A stretch of 62,304 nucleotides of DNA from the NCBI GenBank assembly GCA_018969295.1, contig JAGWYN010000025.1, forward strand, positions 1 to 62,304, written 5' to 3'. Below are positions 1 to 8,538 of the stretch, piece by piece (the first letter of the stretch is position 1; each line of letters starts with the position of its first letter). The DNA comes from Chloroflexota bacterium. Its GTDB lineage: Bacteria > Chloroflexota > Anaerolineae > Caldilineales > Caldilineaceae. A program made the position numbers and the translations under genes. The notes beneath the pieces are model-generated. The model ran no database searches. It was not told the origin of the DNA and saw only the letters and a list, made by a program, of their open reading frames with translations.

Positions 1-133
1 AAGAATCCCGATGCCATCCTGGAAATCGTATCTCGTGATCCTGCGCAGTCAGTCAGGTTTCCATGTGCTGACATAGCGCTGGGGAGTCGAACGCACCTTC
101 TACCATGCGCGCCGCTCAGTGTTCCCCTCCCTC

Positions 134-162
134 ACGGTCGGGGCGCTAAGGGAGCCGACCGT
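134..162 (-). terminator. Hairpin downstream of glpC (possible terminator)
   Basis: An 8-bp perfect stem (ACGGTCGG paired with CCGACCGT) with a 13-nt loop lies 10 nt beyond the glpC stop codon. There is no clear U-tract on the minus strand, so it could be a stabilising 3' hairpin rather than an intrinsic terminator. The rest of bases 1-171 shows no gene I can support. Confidence 0.35.
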
Positions 163-171
163 CCACCTGTA

Positions 172-1449
172 CTAGACACGGGGCTCGTCGGTCAGGTCGC
201 GCCGCTGCAAGTCGTACAGCCCGTAGGCGGCCGCCAGAATCTCGATCGGGTGGCGGCTGGGCAGGGCCGTCCCATGCTCCAGCTGCCAGCGGCAGGTCTC
301 CGAATCGCAGGCGGTGTAGTGCACCCCCGCCCCCTGTTCGGCGACAAACTGGAAAAGCTCGGCCCCAACATCCATCGCAATCTGATACTTTTCCACTTTG
401 TAGCCGTAGGTGCCGGCGATCCCGCAGCAACGGGCGTGCGACTCGGCGATCTCTATCCCCGGAATCAACGCCATCAATTCGAGCGCCGGCTTGCCGATGC
501 GGTGCGCCCGCTGCTGGCAGGGCGCATGGTAGGGCAGCTGCAGCGCCAGCGGTTTGAAATCGGTGCGCAGGTCGCCGGCCTCGTAGCGCTCACGCAGCCA
601 CTCAAAAAGGTCGTAGGTCGCCATCTGGAGGGCAGTCGCCGGTTCGTCGTGGAGATCGAGCAGCTCAGGAGCCTCCTCTTTGAGCGTCAGCGTGCAGCTG
701 GTGCTGCTCCCCACAATCGGCAGCCCCGCACGCGCCAGATCCGCCAGCTTGTCCAGATTGCCCTGGTGGTAGCGCCGCGCAGCGTCAAACTCCCCGTTCG
801 AGAGCAAAGGCAGCCCGCAGCAGTTCTGTTCGGGCACGATCACCTCGTAGCCGTTGTGCTCCAGCACCGCCACCGCAGCCTTGCCGATAAAGGGCTCGTA
901 GTGCATCGTCGCACAGCCGTGGAAATAGACAACTTTCTGGGCCGAACGCAGCCGCTGGCCCTGCGTGCGTTTGAACCAATCCCCGAAGGTGCCCGAGGTA
1001 CTCCAGGTGGGCAGCGGGGCCTCGCGCGCGATCCCCATCACCTTTTCGGCCAGCAGACGGCTCACCGGGTTGTGCAAGGCAAAATTGGCCAGCACCGGCG
1101 CCACGCTGCCCACCTTGGCCAGCAGGTCGTTGCGCCCAAGAATCCGGTTGCGCAGCGGCATCCCGCTCTGGGCCACCCTCTCGGCGCGCGCCCGCGCATT
1201 CAACTCGGCAATCTTCACCCCCGCGGGGCAAACTTCGTTGCAGACCCGACAGCCCGAACAGTAGTCGACCGAATGGTCCGGAGCCAACGGCTGCCCCCCT
1301 TCCCGAAAACGCTGCGCCTGCGGCCCTACATATTTGGGGCCGGGAAAGCGATCGGTCACCGCAGAAACCGGGCAGTGGGTGGTACAGATGTTGCATTTGA
1401 TGCATTCGTCGAGCGATAGGTCGACCGAATGCCAGGAAATAGGGGCCAT
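172..1449 (-). CDS. glpC: Anaerobic glycerol-3-phosphate dehydrogenase subunit C
   Basis: Iron-sulfur, membrane-associated subunit that passes electrons from the GlpAB flavoprotein to the quinone pool. Two 4Fe-4S ferredoxin motifs are visible near the N-terminus, CIKCNICTTHC (Cys16/19/22/26) and CSGCRVCNEVC (Cys64/67/70/74). Two CCG-domain signatures follow, NCCGLP in the middle and CCGIAGTYG near the C-terminus, as in GlpC and heterodisulfide-reductase-like subunits. Length 425 aa is close to the E. coli protein (about 396 aa). The ATG is preceded by AGGTGAG. It is the last gene of the glycerol operon, 35 bp after glpB, so all three dehydrogenase subunits are probably made from one mRNA. Confidence 0.93.
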   Translation of the reverse strand: MAPISWHSVDLSLDECIKCNICTTHCPVSAVTDRFPGPKYVGPQAQRFREGGQPLAPDHSVDYCSGCRVCNEVCPAGVKIAELNARARAERVAQSGMPLRNRILGRNDLLAKVGSVAPVLANFALHNPVSRLLAEKVMGIAREAPLPTWSTSGTFGDWFKRTQGQRLRSAQKVVYFHGCATMHYEPFIGKAAVAVLEHNGYEVIVPEQNCCGLPLLSNGEFDAARRYHQGNLDKLADLARAGLPIVGSSTSCTLTLKEEAPELLDLHDEPATALQMATYDLFEWLRERYEAGDLRTDFKPLALQLPYHAPCQQRAHRIGKPALELMALIPGIEIAESHARCCGIAGTYGYKVEKYQIAMDVGAELFQFVAEQGAGVHYTACDSETCRWQLEHGTALPSRHPIEILAAAYGLYDLQRRDLTDEPRV

Positions 1450-1484
1450 TGCTCACCTGCTGCTTTCTTGTCTATAGAGTCCGT

Positions 1485-2741
1485 TCAACCAGGCGACAGC
1501 CCGGCGATCCGCTCCGCTGCGGCCACTGCGCTGGCCAGCGCCACCCCCTCCATGCTCCGTTCCAACACCGGGTCGGTGCCCGCCAGCGCGCTGCCGGCCG
1601 CCCAGAGGTTGGTGTACACCACCCGCCCCTGTGCGTCGACCGGCTGCCCGTGCACGTCGACCGCCACCCCCCCGTGCAGCGCCGGCTGGCCGCGCGGATC
1701 CAAAAAATGGGGGCGAAACCAATGCTGGCGCTCCTGGGGCACGGTCAGGGGCAGGTCGAAGAGGGTTTCCCAAAAACGGCCCGTGTGGTCGCTGTCGAAA
1801 CCGCCCCCCAATACCCCGCCGGTGGCCAGCAAAAAAGTCCGCGCCCGGTGCACCAACGGACGGGCACTGGTCGCACTTTCCACCCACTGAATTTCCCCCG
1901 CCTGCGCCCGAAAGCCAACCCCTTCCATCCCAATCTCGACCCGCACCCCGCGCTGCTGCAGCTGCTGGCGCAGCACAGCCGCCAGCCGAATGCCAGGCAC
2001 GTTGGGCGGCAAGGTGGGAATCTCAAAGACCGGGCTCCCCAGCTGCTCGCCCAGCAGCGCCAGCACCGCCGGGTGGGCATGTCGGCCCAAAATCGCCGGC
2101 AAACCGACCCGCTCGCCAGGCTGGACCACCAGCTGGAGCGCGCCGGCCAGCCGCTGCTGGGCCTGGGGGTCGTCGAGACACTCGGCCAGCTGGGCTGTGT
2201 TGCGGTCACGCTGCTCGCTGACCACACTCCACGGAATCTGCACTGCCCGCACCGTCTGGCCTTGCAGCTGCAGGTTGCGGGCAATCAGGTGAGGGTAGAA
2301 GTCCCGCATCCCCTGCAGGCCAACCACCACCAGCGGACGCAGATCGGCCCGCTCCCCAGCCCGCTGCCCAGCCGGTGCCAGATAGGTCGGGCGCCAGGCC
2401 CCCGCCGGGGTCGGCAGCAGCTGGTTGTGCGCCTCGTTGCCCGCATAGCCCAGCGACCGCACACCTTCCTGCCCGGCAAACCATTCCACTGCCCGGCGCA
2501 CCCGCTCGGCCCCCAACCGCCGGTACGGGTGCTCGGCCCCCAGGTCGGCGATCCGCTCCCAAGGACGCTCGACCGCCGGCTGGGTGCTGTCGACGTAGCC
2601 CAGCACGTCGATCGAACCACTGCTCCAGTACAGGGCACCATGCCCTTTGGCAATCACTTTGACCTTCAACCCCAGCTCACTCGCCCGCAGGGCGGCAGCC
2701 AACCCGGTCAGCCCAGCCCCGACAACCAAAAGGTCAACCAT
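1485..2741 (-). CDS. glpB: Anaerobic glycerol-3-phosphate dehydrogenase subunit B
   Basis: FAD-linked subunit of the anaerobic dehydrogenase that oxidises sn-glycerol 3-phosphate to dihydroxyacetone phosphate. The N-terminus carries a Rossmann dinucleotide-binding motif, VVGAGLTGLAAALRASELG, and a second flavoprotein-like segment lies near the C-terminus (WAAGSALAGTDP). Length 418 aa matches E. coli GlpB (419 aa). The ATG at 2741 has the Shine-Dalgarno AGGTGAG and overlaps the 3' end of glpA by 8 bp, implying translational coupling. The order glpA-glpB-glpC is the classical one. Confidence 0.9.
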   Translation of the reverse strand: MVDLLVVGAGLTGLAAALRASELGLKVKVIAKGHGALYWSSGSIDVLGYVDSTQPAVERPWERIADLGAEHPYRRLGAERVRRAVEWFAGQEGVRSLGYAGNEAHNQLLPTPAGAWRPTYLAPAGQRAGERADLRPLVVVGLQGMRDFYPHLIARNLQLQGQTVRAVQIPWSVVSEQRDRNTAQLAECLDDPQAQQRLAGALQLVVQPGERVGLPAILGRHAHPAVLALLGEQLGSPVFEIPTLPPNVPGIRLAAVLRQQLQQRGVRVEIGMEGVGFRAQAGEIQWVESATSARPLVHRARTFLLATGGVLGGGFDSDHTGRFWETLFDLPLTVPQERQHWFRPHFLDPRGQPALHGGVAVDVHGQPVDAQGRVVYTNLWAAGSALAGTDPVLERSMEGVALASAVAAAERIAGLSPG

Positions 2742-4464
2742 CGCTCACCTCTCCTTCCTGGGCACCCTGCTGCCAGAACTCGGTCAGCGGGCTGCGGTCG
2801 CTGTCAGGCGGCAGATGGTCGATGTTCATAATCCCCAGGTAAATCAGCTCGTCCAGCCGTTCCTGTTTGAGCTGGCGCCCCCACAACACCGGGGTGAGCC
2901 CCCGCCACCGCTCCTGCAAAAAATCGCGCAGCAGCAGATTGGGGTTGTCCAGCGCCTTGTGGGACGGAGCAAGGGTGACCGGCCGATGCTGTAGATGGTG
3001 GCGTGGGGAATGCAGGTAGGCGACCGACCACTCTGCCTCTGCGCTCTCGGCTGCCCCCGGCGCAGCACGCAGCTCCTGCAAGATCCCAGCCGCCCGAAAG
3101 GTGCAGAACCCTCCCTGGCAGGGCCCCATCCCCAGCCGCACATCGCGGCGCAGGTCGTCGAGGGTGACGGTAGGGTTGTTGACCGCCGCCTGCTCGACCA
3201 TCGCACGGGTGACCAGCTCGCACTCACAGACCAGATCGCCTTGGAGCTGCGCCTCTTCGACCTCGTGCAGCCGATGCCCCAGCCAGTAGTGCCCCTGCTC
3301 GACGCCCGGGACCGGGGTGCTGGCCGTCTGACAGGCACGGTCGATGCCCAGCTGCGCACACGCCTTGTCTACGGTCTTCTCGGCCATCAGCCGAAAGGTG
3401 GTCCATTTGCCGCCGGTGATGGTCAAAAACCCAGAGACACCGTCGCGCTGGCGGTGGTCGAGCAGCGCCAGCGCACGAGTGACGTCGCGGCTGTCGCCGC
3501 TGTACCCTTCCTGATAGAGCGGACGCACCCCCGCCCAGGCCCGCAGGATGCGCGCCCGGCTCAGGCCAGGCACCAGCTTGTCCCCCTCGCTCAACATCAA
3601 CGCAACTTCCCACGGCTCGATGCCAAACCGTTCCGGGTCCGCCACCCGTTCGTCGGTGGTGCCGATGATCGCCACGGTGTGTACCGGAACCAGGATGTCG
3701 CCGTCCGCAGGCATTTTGCAGCGGTTGACGACGGTGTTGACCAGCCGGTGGTTGACCGCCACCATCACCCCCTTGCCGGGGATGACTCGGACCGAAATTC
3801 CAGCGGTCGCAGCCAGTTTGCCCGCCCAGGCACCGCCTGCGTTGACCGTGATGCTGGCTTCGATGCGGATCAGTTCGTCGCGCACAACATCGCGCACCTG
3901 CGCACCCACCACGCGGCGATCCCCCTCTCCCCCAGCGGTCAACAGCGCCACCACTTCGTGGTAGACCAGAATCTGGGCGCCAGCCTGGCGTGCTGCCTGG
4001 GCGGTGGCGTGGGTGGCCAAAAAACTGTCCGCTGCCCCGTCGGGCACCTCGAAAACACGGCTGATGCGCGGGTTGAGCAGCGGCTCGCGGCGAAAGGCTT
4101 CCCGGAGCGGCACCTCTGTGCAGGGGATGCCGACCTTGGTGCAGGCAGCCTGGAAGCGGGCCGGGTAGTCGCCTTCGTCCTCCGGGGTCACCACAAAAAA
4201 GCCGCTGGTATCTTCGATACAGTGGGTGTGGGTGCGGCGCAAAATTCGGTTTTCCTCGATACATTCGAGCGCACTCTGCGGATCCTTGACCGCATACCGG
4301 CCGCCGCTGTGCAGCAGCCCATGGTAGCGCCCGGTCGTGCCGTGGGTCAGGTCGCGCCTTTCAACCAGCACCACACGCAGCCCGCGCAGCGCCGCATCCC
4401 ACGCCACTCCCGTCCCCGTGGACCCCCCTCCGATCACCAGCAGATCGGCTGTCATCTGTTTCAT
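2734..4464 (-). CDS. glpA: Anaerobic glycerol-3-phosphate dehydrogenase subunit A
   Basis: Catalytic flavoprotein subunit converting glycerol 3-phosphate to dihydroxyacetone phosphate. An FAD-binding GGGSTGTG motif lies at about residues 9-20, followed by the DAO fold with RRDLTHGTTGRYHGLLHSGG. The C-terminus has a BFD-like [2Fe-2S] domain with Cys in CECE and GPCQGGFC, which separates GlpA from the aerobic GlpD type. I use the ATG at 4464 (576 aa) because AAGAGGA lies just upstream; the frame stays open 22 codons further but that part has no family similarity. It lies 43 bp downstream of glpK and overlaps glpB. Confidence 0.93.
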   Translation of the reverse strand: MKQMTADLLVIGGGSTGTGVAWDAALRGLRVVLVERRDLTHGTTGRYHGLLHSGGRYAVKDPQSALECIEENRILRRTHTHCIEDTSGFFVVTPEDEGDYPARFQAACTKVGIPCTEVPLREAFRREPLLNPRISRVFEVPDGAADSFLATHATAQAARQAGAQILVYHEVVALLTAGGEGDRRVVGAQVRDVVRDELIRIEASITVNAGGAWAGKLAATAGISVRVIPGKGVMVAVNHRLVNTVVNRCKMPADGDILVPVHTVAIIGTTDERVADPERFGIEPWEVALMLSEGDKLVPGLSRARILRAWAGVRPLYQEGYSGDSRDVTRALALLDHRQRDGVSGFLTITGGKWTTFRLMAEKTVDKACAQLGIDRACQTASTPVPGVEQGHYWLGHRLHEVEEAQLQGDLVCECELVTRAMVEQAAVNNPTVTLDDLRRDVRLGMGPCQGGFCTFRAAGILQELRAAPGAAESAEAEWSVAYLHSPRHHLQHRPVTLAPSHKALDNPNLLLRDFLQERWRGLTPVLWGRQLKQERLDELIYLGIMNIDHLPPDSDRSPLTEFWQQGAQEGEVSDG

Positions 4465-4507
4465 GCCGTTTTCCTCTTTGGTTTTTGCGGGCCCCACTGC
4501 TCCAACA

Positions 4508-6025
4508 CTACGGTTCTTCCACCCAGTCAAAGGTGCGCGTCACCGCTTTCTTCCAGCGGGCATAGAGTGTGCTGTGGGCCGGCGCAGAGGGCGTCGGCAT
4601 CCAGCTCTTGTCGACACCCCAGTTGGCGCGCAGTTCGTCGGTGCTGCGCCAGAAGCCCACGGCCAGCCCCGCCGCATAGGCGGCGCCCAGCGCAGTCGTC
4701 TCGCTGACACGCGGGCGGACAACCGGCACCCCGAGCACATCTGCCTGAAACTGCATCAGCAGCTCGTTGCGCACCATGCCACCATCCACCTTCAACGCCT
4801 GCAGCGCGACCCCAGAATCCTGGTACATGGCATCCAACACCTCGCGCGTCTGAAATGCGGTCGCCTCCAGCGCGGCCCGGGCAATGTGGCCGCGGTTGGC
4901 AAAACGGGTCAGGCCCACGATCACCCCACGCGCATCGCTGCGCCAGTAGGGGGCGTACAGCCCCGAAAAGGCCGGCACAAAATAGACGCCGCCGTTGTCT
5001 TCCACCGTATAGGCCAGGTTCTCGATCTCGGCGGCCGAGTCGATCAGGTGCAGGTTGTCGCGCAGCCACTGCACCAGCGAGCCGGTCACGGCGATCGACC
5101 CTTCGAGCGCGTAGACGATCGGCGCGTCGCCGAACTGATAGCAGACGGTCGTCAGCAGGCCGTGGCGGGAGTGCACGATCTCGGTGCCGGTGTTGAGCAA
5201 CATGAAGCAGCCGGTGCCGTAGGTGTTTTTGGCTTCGCCCGCCGCAAAACAGGTCTGCCCGACGGTGGCGGCCTGCTGGTCGCCGAGCACCCCACAGATC
5301 GGGATGCGGGCCCCAAAAGGGCCCTCGGGCAGCGTGTGGCCGTACAGATTGGGGTCGCTCGAAGGCCGGATCGCAGGCAACATCGCCCGGGGCACGCCCA
5401 TGACCTCCAACATTGTCTCGTCCCACTGGCCGCTCTCGAGGCCCATCAACATGGTGCGTGAGGCGTTGGTTCGGTCGGTGATGTGCACGCCGCCGTCCGC
5501 CCCGCCGGTCAGGTTCCAGACCAGCCAGCTGTCGACCGTGCCAAAGAGCGCTTCGCCCCGTTCGGCATCTGCCCGCAGCCCTGGCACGTGGTCGAGCAGC
5601 CAGCGCAGCTTGGGGCCGGCAAAGTAGATCGAGAGCGGCAGCCCGACACGGGCCCGAAACCGGTCGGGGCCTGCCTCCCCCGCCAGCTCCGCACAAAGCC
5701 GGTCGGTGCGGGTATCCTGCCAGACCAGCGCGTTGTGGTAGGGACGGCCAGTGCGGCGGTTCCAGACCACGGTGGTCTCGCGCTGGTTGGTGATGCCCAC
5801 CGCCGCCAGGTCGCGCCCGGCCCCGCCCAGCTTGGCCACCGCTTCGGCGACCACCCGCTGGGTCTGCTCCCAGATTTCCAGCGGGTCGTGTTCGACCCAA
5901 CCCGCTTTCGGAAAGATCTGACGGTGCTCGCGCTGGCTGGCGCTGACGATCTCGCCGCGCAGGTTGAAGATCATGCAGCGCGTGCTGGTCGTGCCCTGGT
6001 CGATCGCAGCAATCAATTTTCTCAC
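4508..6025 (-). CDS. glpK: Glycerol kinase
   Basis: ATP-dependent phosphorylation of glycerol to glycerol 3-phosphate, the substrate of the downstream GlpABC complex. A FGGY-family sugar kinase of 505 aa, close to the E. coli length (502 aa). The N-terminal phosphate-binding motif AIDQGTTSTRCM is intact, and the C-terminal FGGY signature region (VDGGMVRNELLMQFQADVLG, ETTALGAAYAAGLAVG) is complete. The start is GTG at 6025, sharing four bases with the dhaL stop, so it is translationally coupled to dhaL. No glycerol facilitator gene (glpF) is present in the window, so uptake would rely on diffusion or an unlinked channel. Confidence 0.95.
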   Translation of the reverse strand: MRKLIAAIDQGTTSTRCMIFNLRGEIVSASQREHRQIFPKAGWVEHDPLEIWEQTQRVVAEAVAKLGGAGRDLAAVGITNQRETTVVWNRRTGRPYHNALVWQDTRTDRLCAELAGEAGPDRFRARVGLPLSIYFAGPKLRWLLDHVPGLRADAERGEALFGTVDSWLVWNLTGGADGGVHITDRTNASRTMLMGLESGQWDETMLEVMGVPRAMLPAIRPSSDPNLYGHTLPEGPFGARIPICGVLGDQQAATVGQTCFAAGEAKNTYGTGCFMLLNTGTEIVHSRHGLLTTVCYQFGDAPIVYALEGSIAVTGSLVQWLRDNLHLIDSAAEIENLAYTVEDNGGVYFVPAFSGLYAPYWRSDARGVIVGLTRFANRGHIARAALEATAFQTREVLDAMYQDSGVALQALKVDGGMVRNELLMQFQADVLGVPVVRPRVSETTALGAAYAAGLAVGFWRSTDELRANWGVDKSWMPTPSAPAHSTLYARWKKAVTRTFDWVEEP

Positions 6026-6720
6026 CCCTCTGCCTCCTCTCTCTGTTCGTCTTGTTGGAAGAGCAACCCAGGCGCCGCAGCCAGGCAGACAACCTCCGCC
6101 GCGCTCAGCACCAGCAGCCAGGCCGAGGTCGCACCGGGATCCTGGTGGCCGACGCTGCGCGGACCCAGATAACTGGCGCGGCCCTTGCTCGCCTGCATCG
6201 AAATCGTCGCCAGCATCCCGGTTTCGGCGGCGGCGGCGGCCGAACGCAGCGCGGCGCAGAGCGGGTGGTAGTTGTCCAGCGCCTGCTGCAGAGCCAGCGC
6301 AGCCGGCAACAGCGCGTCGACCATCGTCTTGTCCCCCGGCCGAGCGCTGCCACGCTGGCGGATGCCGTCGACGCCGCCCGCAAAGGCAGCAGCAAATTCA
6401 CTCTCGGTCAACTGCTGCTTGCCCGCCGCAACCAGCCCCATGCGCAGAAAAAAAGTGCCGTAAAGCGGGCCGCTCGCCCCCCCCACCTTGGCCAGCAGCG
6501 TCATGCCCACCAGCTTGCAGAGGGCCCCGCACTCCTCCCCCCCATACCCGGCCAGCCGGGCACCAACCTCGTCGAACCCACGCTCCATGTTGACCCCGTG
6601 GTCGGCATCCCCAATGGCGGCGTCGAGCGCAGTCAGCCAGTCGCGGTGCACCTTCATCTTCTGCGCACAGTTCACAATCCACTCTGTCAATAAAACACGG
6701 TCGATCCTCGTCGGCTTCAT
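6022..6720 (-). CDS. dhaL: Dihydroxyacetone kinase, subunit L (ADP/ATP-binding)
   Basis: DhaL carries the nucleotide used to phosphorylate dihydroxyacetone bound on DhaK. The N-terminal Mg-binding signature IGDADHGVNM is present and the all-helical DhaL fold continues to the end (KASKGRASYLGPRSVGHQDPGA). 232 aa from the ATG at 6720, slightly longer than E. coli DhaL (210 aa); an upstream in-frame ATG 7 codons earlier is less likely. It lies between dhaK and glpK. No dhaM phosphotransferase gene or PTS protein is seen nearby, so whether ATP or a PTS phosphocarrier is the donor cannot be decided from this window. Confidence 0.9.
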   Translation of the reverse strand: MKPTRIDRVLLTEWIVNCAQKMKVHRDWLTALDAAIGDADHGVNMERGFDEVGARLAGYGGEECGALCKLVGMTLLAKVGGASGPLYGTFFLRMGLVAAGKQQLTESEFAAAFAGGVDGIRQRGSARPGDKTMVDALLPAALALQQALDNYHPLCAALRSAAAAAETGMLATISMQASKGRASYLGPRSVGHQDPGATSAWLLVLSAAEVVCLAAAPGLLFQQDEQREEAEG

Positions 6721-6756
6721 GGTCTTTTCAAAACACCCCACTCCAGCAGCTCTGGT

Positions 6757-7752
6757 TTACCAACGCAGGGCCGGCGTGTGCACAGGGGCGTCCCACCAGT
6801 GCAACAGCTCGGCGTCAACCTCCAGCAGCGTGATCGAGCAGCCTGCCATCTCCAACGCAGTGACATAGTTGCCGATCAGATTCCGACAAACGACGATCCC
6901 ACGCGCATCACACAGTTCTGCCAGAGACCGGTAAACAATATAAAGCTCCAGCAGCGGGGTTCCCCCCATCCCGTTGACCAGGGCAAGGATCTGGCTGCCG
7001 CTGCGGAAGGGCAAGTCCTCCAAAATGTGCGCGGCCAGCATCTCGGTGACCGCATCGGCGCAGCGCAGGGCCGCACGTTCTCGGCCCGGCTCGCCGTGAA
7101 TGCCAACCCCCAACTCCATTTCGGTGTCGCCCAGAAGAAAGGTCGGGCGCCCGACCGTCGGCACCACACAGGGGCTGACCGCCACCCCCATGCTGCGCCC
7201 CTGTCTGCTGACCTTCTCACCCAGTTCGACCAGTTCGGGGAGGGAGAGACCGCTCTCGGCGGCGGCACCACAAATTTTCTCGGCCAACACAGTGGTTCCC
7301 ACCCCACGCCGCCCCGCAGTACCCTCCTGCGCGCGCACCGCCACATCGTCCTGGATCAACACACGTCCGACCGGGATCCCCTCTGCCTGGCAGAGCTCGG
7401 CGGCCAGGTCGAAGTTCAACACATCCCCGGTGTAGTTTTTGACGATGAACAGCACGCCAGCACCGCCGTCGACCGCCCGGGCCGCAGCATAGATCTGGTC
7501 AGGGGTCGGCGCAGTAAAGACGGAGCCCGGGCAGGCCGCGTCCAGCATCCCGCGACCCACAAAGCCGCTGTGCAGCGGTTCGTGGCCGCTGCCTCCCCCC
7601 GAAAGCACCGCCACCTTGCCGGGCCGCGGCGCATCGGCCCGCACAACGTAGAGGGGGGCGAAGTGCACGCGCACCAGAGCCGGGTGGGCGCGCGCCAGCC
7701 CCTGCATCGCCTCCGCCACAACATCGGCAGGGGCGTTGATCAACTTCTTCAT
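6757..7752 (-). CDS. dhaK: Dihydroxyacetone kinase, subunit K (substrate-binding)
   Basis: Binds dihydroxyacetone covalently through a histidine hemiaminal for phosphorylation by DhaL. The protein (331 aa) has the glycine-rich substrate loop VLSGGGSGHEPLHSGFVGRG near the N-terminus and the histidine motif GVGIHGEPG further on, both as in DhaK. The ATG at 7752 is chosen because a GGGGGGAGGG Shine-Dalgarno stretch abuts it. The start codon overlaps the stop of rdgB by 4 bp and the stop lies 36 bp from dhaL. Together with GlpABC and GlpK it sends both glycerol and free dihydroxyacetone into the triose-phosphate pool. Confidence 0.93.
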   Translation of the reverse strand: MKKLINAPADVVAEAMQGLARAHPALVRVHFAPLYVVRADAPRPGKVAVLSGGGSGHEPLHSGFVGRGMLDAACPGSVFTAPTPDQIYAAARAVDGGAGVLFIVKNYTGDVLNFDLAAELCQAEGIPVGRVLIQDDVAVRAQEGTAGRRGVGTTVLAEKICGAAAESGLSLPELVELGEKVSRQGRSMGVAVSPCVVPTVGRPTFLLGDTEMELGVGIHGEPGRERAALRCADAVTEMLAAHILEDLPFRSGSQILALVNGMGGTPLLELYIVYRSLAELCDARGIVVCRNLIGNYVTALEMAGCSITLLEVDAELLHWWDAPVHTPALRW

Positions 7753-8357
7753 CCCTCCCCCCGGCACAGACGTTCCAACTGCGGACGGATGGCAGCGACC
7801 GCAGCAGCCCGGTGGCTGATCTGATTTTTGAGGTCGACCGGCAGCTCAGCCAGCGACCTGCCCTGTGCGGTCACCCAGAAGACCGGGTCGTAGCCAAAGC
7901 CCTGGCTGCCGCGCGGGGCCGGCAAGATCGTTCCCTCCAGCGTCCCTTCGGCGCTCCAGCTCTGGCCCTCCGGGGAGACCACAGCCACCGCACAGCAAAA
8001 ACGGGCGCTCCGATCGGACACGCCCTCCAGCTCGCGCAAGAGCAGGGTGTACCGGTCGGCATCCGACAACCCCTCCCCCCCATACCGGGCGGAGAGCACC
8101 CCTGGCCGCCCGCCCAGCGCAGCGACTTCCAGGCCGCTGTCGTCGGCCCAGGTCAACAGCCCTGTCTGGCGCGCATAAAAACGGGCTTTGTGCAGGGCAT
8201 TGGCCAGAAAGGTGGCCTCTGTCTCGTCGGCGACCGCAGTGACCCCGACCTCGTCCAGCCAGGTGAGCAGCAGCGGCAGATCTGCCAACAGGCGAGCATA
8301 CTCGCGAACTTTGCCGCGGTTGTGGGTTGCTATCAGCAAGGTGCTCTTTGCCTGCAT
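7749..8357 (-). CDS. rdgB: XTP/dITP diphosphatase (HAM1/RdgB family)
   Basis: House-cleaning nucleotide pyrophosphatase that hydrolyses non-canonical purine triphosphates (XTP, dITP) to monophosphates. Family motifs are intact: LIATHNRGKVREY at the N-terminus, the acidic LTWADDSGLEVAALGGRPGVLSARYGG region, and the C-terminal FGYDPVFW and ISHRAAAVAA. 202 aa from the ATG at 8357 is typical. It is the promoter-proximal gene of the glycerol operon and overlaps dhaK by 4 bp, an unexpected place for a general housekeeping gene. Transcription starts from the short divergent gap it shares with prs. Confidence 0.93.
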   Translation of the reverse strand: MQAKSTLLIATHNRGKVREYARLLADLPLLLTWLDEVGVTAVADETEATFLANALHKARFYARQTGLLTWADDSGLEVAALGGRPGVLSARYGGEGLSDADRYTLLLRELEGVSDRSARFCCAVAVVSPEGQSWSAEGTLEGTILPAPRGSQGFGYDPVFWVTAQGRSLAELPVDLKNQISHRAAAVAAIRPQLERLCRGEG

Positions 8358-8433
8358 CGCTCGAACAGCCCTCCAGTCCCTTTTCGATCGCCGCCCAGCC
8401 GCCAGGTGGAGTGTACACTCGCTCCCCCCTGAA

Positions 8434-8463
8434 TTGTGAACTCCTTCTATGCTATCATATAAT
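8434..8463 (+). promoter_or_regulatory. Sigma-70-type promoter of prs
   Basis: TTGTGA, an 18-bp spacer and a perfect TATAAT are followed by a leader of about 70 nt before the prs start. On the other strand a TTCACA / TACACT pair overlaps the same bases and may drive the rdgB-glp operon, so the two divergent promoters would share core DNA. Confidence 0.6.
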
Positions 8464-8538
8464 CTGACATGACGGTAGCTGCAAATCGCTGTGGGGTGCT
8501 TTGTCGGCACCCTCGGTTACGAGAGGGAGAGGCCCTTG

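Noticed and set aside
80..175. Open frame WGVERTFYHARRSVFPS on the plus strand, reminiscent of an IS5-type transposase end.
   Set aside because: Too short, opens at a stop codon, and sequence after the motif does not fit the family.
250..1419. Long open frame opposite glpC (389 codons), and similar long frames opposite glpA, livH, glpK and others.
   Set aside because: Antisense shadows caused by high GC third positions; the opposite strand carries clear families.
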